From assembly GCA_016302225.1 (NCBI GenBank), contig JAEDOB010000033.1:1-12556 (forward strand): a DNA stretch of 12,556 nt, written 5' to 3'. A program made the translations under genes and the position numbers. A model generated the notes under the pieces. It was not told the origin of the DNA, did no database searches, and was given only the letters and a program-made list of their open reading frames with translations. The DNA comes from Oscillospiraceae bacterium. Its GTDB lineage: Bacteria; Bacillota; Clostridia; Oscillospirales; Ruminococcaceae. Every line of letters begins with the position of its first letter. Positions within the stretch are counted from its first letter, which is position 1. Positions 7,222 to 12,556 of this stretch are shown in pieces.

Positions 7222-7230
7222 TGCTATAAT
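7222..7230 (+). promoter_or_regulatory. Extended -10 promoter of the 288-aa membrane protein gene
   Basis: TGCTATAAT (7222-7230) is a perfect extended -10 element. There is no good -35 at 17 bp. GTTACAGCTTT (7199-7209), lying farther upstream, is repeated before the next gene. The predicted start near 7237 gives a leader of about 60 nt. Confidence 0.55.
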
Positions 7231-7295
7231 CAAAGCATCGAAGCAATCCAAGGATAACGGCTTGCAAAATTATGATTATGAAGGGGTCATTATTT

Positions 7296-8162
7296 ATGAG
7301 TACAAATTTATTTACTGCAGAGCAGGAAACTTTTTTGAGAAATAACGGTGTTGACACATCTTTGCCGGTTTTTCCGCTTAGCTGCCGGATCGCAGCTAAA
7401 ACCATGGAATTTCAGGACATCATTGACAATTATTGCAACGCTCTGGTAAAAAAAATAAGCGGCGGCTATGAATCGGAAGAGGAGCACAAGAAAAAGTACC
7501 TGAAACAGCTTATTTTCGGCGGCGGCTATCACTTTCACATTATTCTGTTTCTTGTGTTAGCGCTGATAATAGGCACAATTTTGGGATTTATCATTCAGAT
7601 AGAAATGGGTTACAGCCTTTTGCATCTGACCGATGGAGAGCTTGCTTTTTGCAGGGGAATGAGATATACGGTTATTGCATTGTGCTTTGTAATTTTTAAC
7701 GCATTATCATTGTTCGGCTATCTTTTGAAGAATCGTAAAAACATAGATATGGAAATGAAACAATTCAGAAGTGAAGTCAGCCATTATCACAATACTATGA
7801 AGGATTATGAAGAAAATAATGATTCAAACAGCGAGAAGCTTAAGATGTTTCGTGATATTATGAAGATAATTTCCGCCGACAGAGAAGCTATCCCGGAAAA
7901 ATATTGGGAATGGGGAAGCCTCTTCCTTTCATATTACAATGACAGAAAGGCAAATAACGTTTCCGAAGCTATAAGAGTCTTTGAAGAGGAACAGCACCGT
8001 TATCGGGTGGAATCTGAGATGGAACGACAGACCGAGCTTGCAAATCAGGCAAATATCGCCGCTCAGCAGGCACTTCAAACTGCAAGAAGCGCTCAGGCGT
8101 CCGCATCTGTCGCAGCCGGTATTGCAAACAGCAACGATCATTATCAGCAAAATCGCTACTAA
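7296..8162 (+). CDS. Two-helix membrane protein with coiled-coil, Gln/Ala-rich C-terminal tail
   Basis: I do not recognise a named family. The 288-aa protein has a hydrophilic N-terminal part (1-78), two membrane helices (about 80-101 and 123-145) separated by a short loop, then a charged helical region. That C-terminal region is probably cytoplasmic (positive NRKN after helix 2) and coiled coil-like at 147-180 and 225-270. It contains SEAIRVFEEEQHRYRVESE (223-241), which resembles an EAI-x-x-(Y/F)-EEE-x-H-R tail I have seen in small Firmicutes membrane proteins of unknown function. The last 40 residues are rich in Gln, Ala and Ser. The frame is open from an ATG at 7272, but I chose the ATG at 7296 because AAGGGG (7281-7286) lies an ideal 9 nt before it and inside the longer version. 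It is divergent from the kinase operon and 144 bp before the LRR lipoprotein gene. Confidence 0.85.
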   Translation: MSTNLFTAEQETFLRNNGVDTSLPVFPLSCRIAAKTMEFQDIIDNYCNALVKKISGGYESEEEHKKKYLKQLIFGGGYHFHIILFLVLALIIGTILGFIIQIEMGYSLLHLTDGELAFCRGMRYTVIALCFVIFNALSLFGYLLKNRKNIDMEMKQFRSEVSHYHNTMKDYEENNDSNSEKLKMFRDIMKIISADREAIPEKYWEWGSLFLSYYNDRKANNVSEAIRVFEEEQHRYRVESEMERQTELANQANIAAQQALQTARSAQASASVAAGIANSNDHYQQNRY

Positions 8163-8223
8163 GATATGCAGGAAATTCATCAAGAATTTACAAAAAATTA
8201 AGGAAATCCAAGGTAAAATGTTC

Positions 8224-8252
8224 GTTACAGCTTTTAAACAGTAATATATAAT
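8224..8252 (+). promoter_or_regulatory. Promoter of the LRR lipoprotein gene
   Basis: GTTACA (8224-8229), a 4-of-6 -35 match, a 17-bp spacer and a perfect TATAAT (8247-8252) predict a start near 8259 and a leader of about 48 nt. The lipoprotein gene is therefore probably transcribed separately from the preceding membrane-protein gene, at least in part. Confidence 0.55.
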
Positions 8253-8316
8253 AAATGTGAAACGAATAAAAAATGAATTACAAATGTGAAAGACGAGGAA
8301 TAAAAAATGAATTACA
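8253..8316 (+). repeat. Near-tandem duplication of the start-codon region of the LRR lipoprotein gene
   Basis: A unit running from AAATGTGAAA to AAAAAATGAATTAC occurs at 8253-8282 and again at 8283-8316. The two share a 21-bp perfect match (8264-8284 and 8298-8318). The downstream copy carries four extra bases that create GACGAGG, the ribosome-binding site of the real start at 8307. The upstream copy has an ATG (8273-8275) in another frame without a ribosome-binding site. Confidence 0.8.
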
Positions 8317-10220
8317 AAAAATTTATTGCAGCTTTAACAGCTGCGGCTATGATGGCGGGTATGACTGCCTGCGGGAATGCGGCGGAGAGCGAGGGTTCGT
8401 CAAACAGCACGTCGGGGAATGTGCTTTCTTCCTCTAATGAAAAAAAAGACGGCAAAAAAGAGGAAAAGAACGACGCTTATGAAGATACCCTAATCGAAAG
8501 CGGTAAAAGTGACGGTGATATAATATATAACGAATATAAAGAGCATATTGAAGTTTCCGGAATTAAGTCGGGTGTAAAAGAGGTCAATATTCCTTCAAAG
8601 ATAAACGGAAAGCCTGTTACAAAAGTATTTGTACGTCAAGAAAATTATAATATTACGTCTGTTACCATTCCCGAAGGCGTTAAGGTCATCGAAGATAGTG
8701 CGTTTAAAGACTGCATAAATCTTACGGAAGTCAGCTTACCAAGCACTCTGGAGGAATTCGGTGCATCGGCATTTTCAGGTACACCTTGGAGAGAAAACTG
8801 CACTGAGCCGCTGTACGGAAATGATACCTTACTTTTCTATCCGAGAGCAGCAGTAGATGGAGAGGTAGTTATTAAAAATGGTACTAAAATTATCGGCAAG
8901 GTCGCTTTTGATGATTGCTTTCAGATGGAATCCGTAGTTATTCCCGATAGTGTAACCGAAATTCAAGAACGTGCTTTTGAAGGCTGCGACGGATTAACGG
9001 AAGTTGTCATACCCGACAGTGTTACCGAGATAGGTTCGGCTGCATTTAATATTTGCAACAACCTTGCATCTGTTAAGCTGCCTTCAAATATCACAGCGAT
9101 AAATCGCAGCACATTTTCTCAATGCAAAAACCTGTCCGATATTTCCATTCCAAGCGGAGTGACGATAATAGGTGACAATGCTTTTGCTGAATGTGCGCTC
9201 ACCGGCATTGATATTCCCGATAGTGTAACAGAAATAGGTGCCTATGCTTTTACACGCTGCGATAAGCTTACAAGCATTGATATTCCAAACGGAGTTACTT
9301 CTTTAGGCTACCAGGCATTTTATGATTGTGAGATGCTTTCAAGCATTAATATTCCCGAAACTGTTACGGTTATCGGCGACGGTGCATTTACCAAAACGCC
9401 GTGGTTCAGTGAGCAGAGTCAGCCGCTGATAATCAATAATATATTAATAGCCCATAACAATGCAGAGGGAGAAGTTACCGTACCCGACGGAGTTACGGCT
9501 ATATCAGGTAATGCTTATTATGATTCGCGCATTACAAGTATAACTATTCCCGATAGTGTTACTTCAATTGGCGGAAGTGCTTTTGCGGATTGTTATTCTC
9601 TGAAAAGCGTGAATATTCCGAAAAGTGTGACAAAGCTCAGCAAAGATATGTTTGACGAAACATATTGGCTGGATAGTCAGCAGGAGCCTGTAATACTCAA
9701 TAACTGTCTTATCAAATATGATTCTGCCGCAGGAGATGTTGTTATTCCTGACGGCGTTACCTATATTGGGGATGGTGTCTTTAGGGGCAACGTGGAAATT
9801 ACAAGTGTAAATATTCCCGACTGCGTTACCGAAATAGGCACCGGTGCTTTTGAGAACTGTACTTCTCTGCAAGAAATAAATATTTCCGACAGCGTTACCG
9901 AAATAGGCACCGGTGCTTTTGGGAACTGTACTTCTCTGCAAGAAATAAATATTCCCGGCAATGTTTCGGTAATAGGTGATTCTGCATTTTTGGGGTGCAG
10001 TAATATACGCAGCATTACTTTAAATGAAGGAATAACAAAAATAGGAAACCGTGCTTTCATGGGAATATTTAATATCAGTGAACTTGTTATTCCCGAAAGC
10101 GTGACCGAGATCGGCGATTATGCTTTTTATGGCATTAATCTCTCGAAGGTATATTTACCTAAAAGCATGACTGAAATCGGCGAAGATGCGTTTCCAAATA
10201 CGGTAATAATCAGAGAATGA
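8307..10220 (+). CDS. Surface lipoprotein made of BspA-type leucine-rich repeats
   Basis: A 637-aa exported protein. It starts with a lipoprotein signal (MNYKKF, a hydrophobic stretch, then MTAC with the lipidated cysteine at 22), followed by a Ser/Asn- and Lys/Glu-rich linker (about 25-60). From about residue 80 to the end it consists of roughly 20 LRRs of the BspA type, with the consensus IPDSVTEIGxxAFxxCxxLTS, about 23 residues each. Three longer units carry TPW or TYW followed by a spacer ending in VxIPDGVTxI. BspA-type proteins bind host or matrix proteins or other cells in several species, but the ligand here is unknown. There is no sortase motif or dockerin; anchoring is by the lipid. 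GAGG lies 8 nt before the ATG. Two repeats (9825-9962) are a recent duplication. The same LRR type occurs in the ectodomain of the divergently encoded kinase. Confidence 0.92.
   Translation: MNYKKFIAALTAAAMMAGMTACGNAAESEGSSNSTSGNVLSSSNEKKDGKKEEKNDAYEDTLIESGKSDGDIIYNEYKEHIEVSGIKSGVKEVNIPSKINGKPVTKVFVRQENYNITSVTIPEGVKVIEDSAFKDCINLTEVSLPSTLEEFGASAFSGTPWRENCTEPLYGNDTLLFYPRAAVDGEVVIKNGTKIIGKVAFDDCFQMESVVIPDSVTEIQERAFEGCDGLTEVVIPDSVTEIGSAAFNICNNLASVKLPSNITAINRSTFSQCKNLSDISIPSGVTIIGDNAFAECALTGIDIPDSVTEIGAYAFTRCDKLTSIDIPNGVTSLGYQAFYDCEMLSSINIPETVTVIGDGAFTKTPWFSEQSQPLIINNILIAHNNAEGEVTVPDGVTAISGNAYYDSRITSITIPDSVTSIGGSAFADCYSLKSVNIPKSVTKLSKDMFDETYWLDSQQEPVILNNCLIKYDSAAGDVVIPDGVTYIGDGVFRGNVEITSVNIPDCVTEIGTGAFENCTSLQEINISDSVTEIGTGAFGNCTSLQEINIPGNVSVIGDSAFLGCSNIRSITLNEGITKIGNRAFMGIFNISELVIPESVTEIGDYAFYGINLSKVYLPKSMTEIGEDAFPNTVIIRE
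9825..9962 (+). repeat. Recent 69-bp tandem duplication inside the LRR lipoprotein gene
   Basis: Two adjacent 69-bp copies (9825-9893 and 9894-9962) differ at 5 positions, four of them in the last 9 bases, whereas other repeats of this gene have diverged strongly in DNA. Each encodes one 23-residue LRR (VTEIGTGAFxNCTSLQEIN). This shows that the array grows in whole-repeat steps. Confidence 0.88.
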
Positions 10221-10370
10221 CCCCCGCACTGACCGCTTTCCCCCTTGCGGAATGTCAGAAAAATTTAACCGTCAAAGCTCTTATATTACGAACTTTAGCG
10301 ATTTATTCAAACAATAAATACTGTGTTTACCAAAATACCAATAAATCTTTATGTTTATATGATATTATTA
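10221..10370 (+). other. Intergenic DNA after the LRR lipoprotein gene, possible hairpin without T-tract
   Basis: CTGACCGC (10229-10236) can pair with GCGG plus TCAG (10247-10258) across a 4-nt bulge. It is followed by AAAAATTT, not a T-run, so it is a poor terminator candidate. The remaining 110 bp are A/T-rich and hold no gene I can support. Confidence 0.25.
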
Positions 10371-10473
10371 ATACTAATCTCTGATTAGAAAGTGGACAAA
10401 AAATCTGTGAAAAAGCTTGTACTTATAGGTTTTGTGCAGATTTTTTGTCTACACCTTCATTGGAGATTAGTAT
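10371..10473. mobile_element. 103-bp inverted-repeat element (MITE-like) or structured RNA
   Basis: The ends are an 11-bp perfect inverted repeat, ATACTAATCTC (10371-10381) and GAGATTAGTAT (10463-10473). An inner 13-bp perfect repeat, GACAAAAAATCTG (10395-10407) and its complement (10437-10449), extends further through GTG/CAC across a 2-nt bulge and through wobble and A-T pairs toward a loop near 10415-10429. The whole element would fold into one long imperfect hairpin. It encodes no protein. Perfect ends and near-symmetry suggest a miniature transposable element derived from an insertion sequence, with a possible TA target duplication that merges into the repeat. A regulatory or terminator RNA before the next gene is the alternative. 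Confidence 0.6.
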
Positions 10474-10483
10474 AAGGAACCAC

Positions 10484-10506
10484 AAATCTAATCGAATTTT
10501 AGATTT
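10484..10506 (+). other. Short A/T-rich hairpin upstream of the internalin-like gene
   Basis: AAATCTAA (10484-10491) and TTAGATTT (10499-10506) pair perfectly around a 7-nt loop, followed by TT-C-T. It is too A/T-rich to be a strong terminator by itself. It may act together with the preceding 103-bp hairpin or be part of the leader of the next gene. Confidence 0.3.
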
Positions 10507-10587
10507 TTCTATTCCCCAAATAACGTATTTAGATGTTTCTGATACAGTATACACTAATAAGCATTATAAAAAGGAGCCGGATAAAGT

Positions 10588-12556
10588 ATGAAAACAAGAA
10601 AAAGAATTGCAGCGGCGTTATGTGCGCTGACGTTTTCCGTTTCCTGCTTCGGGTCGGTAAGCGCGGGTGCGGAGGATATAATTATCGGTGCGTCCGAAGA
10701 ACCCTTACTGCATGCTTCGGAAGGCAGCGTGACAATTAATGAATCAACATTCCCCGATGCCGTATTCAGGGAGTATGTACGGAACAATATCGATCTCGAC
10801 AGGGACGGTATTCTTACACAGACTGAACGTGAAAATGTCCTTCAGCTGTTTTTAAACAACATGGGCATCTCAGACCTGACGGGTATAGGATATTTTCCAT
10901 ATATGATGTTCCTGGAATGCTACGGCAATTCACTCGAAAGCTTGGACGTAACGGGGTGTATCAGTCTGTACAGCTTAATGTGTTTCTCCAATAATCTGAC
11001 AAGCCTTGAGCTAAGCGGTGCGTCTAATCTTAATACGTTACATTGCAACAACAACAAGCTGACAAGCCTTGATGTTAGCAGTAATACCAAGCTGACAAAA
11101 CTGTACTGCTATGGAAATAAGCTTGAAACCCTAAATGTAAGCGGCTGTTCCGACCTGACTGTGCTGGAATGTTGGACCAATAAGCTTACAAGCCTTAACG
11201 TGAAAAACAATACAAAGCTGACAAACCTATACTGCCTCAACAACTCTCTTACAAGCCTTGATTTGAGCAGCAATACCGCTCTGAAAAATATCGAATGCAG
11301 TAAAAATCAGCTTGAAAGCCTTACTTTAGGCAATAATACCGCATTGGAAAAGCTGTACTGCAGCGAAAATAAGCTTACAAGCCTTGACATCGGCAGCAAT
11401 ACCAATCTGACTAATCTGGAATGTAACAAAAATCAGCTTACAAGCCTTAATACAAGCCAAAATACCGCTCTGAACTATCTGTATTGCGAAGAAAATCAGC
11501 TTACAAGCCTTGACCTCGGCAATAATACCACTCTGTACGGGCTGCATTGCAGCGGTAATCAGCTTACAAGCCTTGACCTTAGCAAGAATACAAGGCTGAA
11601 AAGCTTAGAATGTAACAGTAATAATCTCACAAGCCTTGACCTTAGCAAGCATAGCTCTCTGACTTGGCTGGAATGCGATTACAATCCGATCACAAGCATT
11701 AATCTTCACAGCTCCGCTTCTTTGACATTGCTAAGCTGCGACACAAGCAGATACCCTATCGGTGATGTTGCAGACAGCTATCCTCTTTCTAACCTGCCCA
11801 TAGGCTTTGACCCCGCTAAGGCTTCTGATTGGAAAGGTGCCGAATATGACTCCAAAACAAAATCCCTGAAAGGCTTTACCTCAAACATTATTACATATAC
11901 ATACAGCTTTGGAAACGGCAGCTCCGCCGAATTCGAGCTGCAAATCAATTCCTACACAAATCCCAATGCTGTCGAGCTGGACGAAGCCACATTCCCCGAT
12001 GATACCTTCAGACAGTATCTGTCCGATAACTTCGACAAGGATCACACAGGCGGTCTTTCCAAACAGGAGCTGGATTCCGTCACAAAAATATATCTATATG
12101 TAGTAAATTGCGGAGAAAACCCAGTGGCTGACCTAACGGGAATCGAGCATTTCAAAAATCTTAAATCTCTGGATTGCTCCTACGGTGCTCTTACAAGCCT
12201 TGATTTAAGCAAGAATACCGCTCTGGAAACACTGAACTGCAAAAACAACCAATTAGCATTTCTCGATCTGACCGCCAATACGGCTCTGGAAACACTTTCC
12301 TGCGACTATAACCGCTTCTCTGTCGGAGATGTTACCGACAGCTATTCCCTTTCAAACCTTCCCTCGGGCTTTGACCCGTCAAAGGCGTCCGACTGGACGG
12401 GTGCGGAGTATGACGCAAGCACAAAGTCGCTGAAAAAATTCACTTCCCGTAATATTTCCTATACATATGACTGCGGAAACGGCATCAGCAAAACCTTTGA
12501 GCTGTACGCAGACTCTGTATATTTCACTCCCGCTGCTCCCGTATTTACCGCTGCAC
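10588..12556 (+). CDS. Secreted internalin-like LRR protein with two EF-hand caps (runs off right edge)
   Basis: At least 656 residues; no stop before the window ends. A signal peptide (MKTRKR, hydrophobic core, cleavage probably after VSA at 24-26) directs export. Two similar modules follow. Each begins with a TFPD-x-x-FRxY helix and a calcium-binding EF-hand loop: DLDRDGILTQTE at 69-80 (textbook) and DKDHTGGLSKQE at 483-494. Then come 21-residue LRRs of pattern LxxLxCxxNxLTSLDLSxNTx, about 13-14 in the first module (residues about 105-390) and only 3 in the second. Each module closes with a shared cap (LSNLPxGFDPxKASDWxGAEYD). No lipobox, dockerin or sortase signal is visible so far, but the C-terminus is missing. 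AAGGAG (10571-10576) lies 11 nt before the ATG. Such proteins usually mediate adhesion or glycan/protein contact at the cell surface; the ligand is unknown. Confidence 0.9.
   Translation, partial: MKTRKRIAAALCALTFSVSCFGSVSAGAEDIIIGASEEPLLHASEGSVTINESTFPDAVFREYVRNNIDLDRDGILTQTERENVLQLFLNNMGISDLTGIGYFPYMMFLECYGNSLESLDVTGCISLYSLMCFSNNLTSLELSGASNLNTLHCNNNKLTSLDVSSNTKLTKLYCYGNKLETLNVSGCSDLTVLECWTNKLTSLNVKNNTKLTNLYCLNNSLTSLDLSSNTALKNIECSKNQLESLTLGNNTALEKLYCSENKLTSLDIGSNTNLTNLECNKNQLTSLNTSQNTALNYLYCEENQLTSLDLGNNTTLYGLHCSGNQLTSLDLSKNTRLKSLECNSNNLTSLDLSKHSSLTWLECDYNPITSINLHSSASLTLLSCDTSRYPIGDVADSYPLSNLPIGFDPAKASDWKGAEYDSKTKSLKGFTSNIITYTYSFGNGSSAEFELQINSYTNPNAVELDEATFPDDTFRQYLSDNFDKDHTGGLSKQELDSVTKIYLYVVNCGENPVADLTGIEHFKNLKSLDCSYGALTSLDLSKNTALETLNCKNNQLAFLDLTANTALETLSCDYNRFSVGDVTDSYSLSNLPSGFDPSKASDWTGAEYDASTKSLKKFTSRNISYTYDCGNGISKTFELYADSVYFTPAAPVFTAA
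10996..11750 (+). repeat. 63-bp periodic LRR-coding repeat in the internalin-like gene
   Basis: The motif CTTACAAGCCTTGA and close variants recur every 63 bp, one per 21-residue LRR, across about twelve units. Conservation is highest at the LTSLD coding segment and low elsewhere, including the third base of many codons. This shows an array that expanded by unit duplication and has since diverged. One further copy of the motif occurs in the second module near 12190. Confidence 0.85.

Noticed and set aside
7272..7295. Earlier start for the two-helix membrane protein
   Set aside because: The extra 8 codons contain the ribosome-binding site of the ATG at 7296, and no good ribosome-binding site precedes 7272.
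8273..8437. 54-codon frame from the duplicated upstream ATG
   Set aside because: It has no ribosome-binding site, overlaps the lipoprotein signal-peptide region in another frame, and its sequence looks like a frameshifted reading of it. Kept only as part of the duplication finding.
9564..10060. Overlapping minus-strand frames inside the LRR lipoprotein gene
   Set aside because: They mirror the repeats of the plus-strand gene and have no ribosome-binding sites or recognisable domains.
10525..10553. Promoter for the internalin-like gene with TATACA as -10
   Set aside because: The -10 matches only 4 of 6 positions and the paired -35 (GTATTT) is poor, so I could not support it; the real promoter may lie farther upstream or within the 103-bp element.
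11326..11547. Minus-strand open frame with a repeating amino-acid pattern
   Set aside because: It is the antisense reading of the LRR repeats and its periodicity follows from them.
10996..11750. Regular 63-bp repeats as a CRISPR array
   Set aside because: Repeat and spacer are one open coding frame with LRR consensus, and the spacing segments are themselves related, unlike CRISPR spacers.

Overview
The window looks like a chromosomal accessory segment from a Gram-positive gut or rumen Clostridia, most likely Ruminococcus or a close relative. This is an inference from four things: moderate GC with A/T-rich intergenic DNA and strong TATAAT boxes, several surface proteins with BspA-type or internalin-like leucine-rich repeats (LRR), Hanks-type kinases with an HRDISPDN catalytic loop, and a lipoprotein and a signal-peptide protein of Firmicutes style. 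No species-specific marker is present.

Layout. At the left edge (1-247, minus) is the N-terminal part of an IS1380-like transposase with its own promoter and a possible element end near 357. From 432 to 6805 a tightly packed minus-strand operon reads, in order of transcription: an unrecognised 418-aa soluble protein with an apparent internal duplication, an 830-aa membrane Ser/Thr kinase with an extracellular LRR region, a 594-aa paralogous kinase with a different extracellular part, and a 241-aa PP2C-type phosphatase. A good promoter for this operon lies at 6914-6942. About 490 bp of intergenic DNA follows. Three plus-strand genes come next: a 288-aa two-helix membrane protein with a coiled-coil tail, a 637-aa lipoprotein made almost entirely of BspA-type LRRs, and a secreted internalin-like protein that runs off the right edge (at least 656 aa) with two modules of EF-hand cap, LRR array and C-terminal cap. 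Between the last two lies a 103-bp inverted-repeat element, probably a MITE or a structured RNA.

How the genes may work together. Two transmembrane kinases and a cognate phosphatase form a reversible phosphorylation module. Both kinases have extracellular domains, and one of those carries the same LRR fold as the lipoprotein encoded divergently next to it. The inferred picture is a cell-envelope sensing locus in which surface LRR proteins and LRR-bearing kinase ectodomains respond to a common ligand or interact, with the 418-aa protein and the 288-aa membrane protein as candidate effectors or substrates. None of these links is proven by sequence alone.
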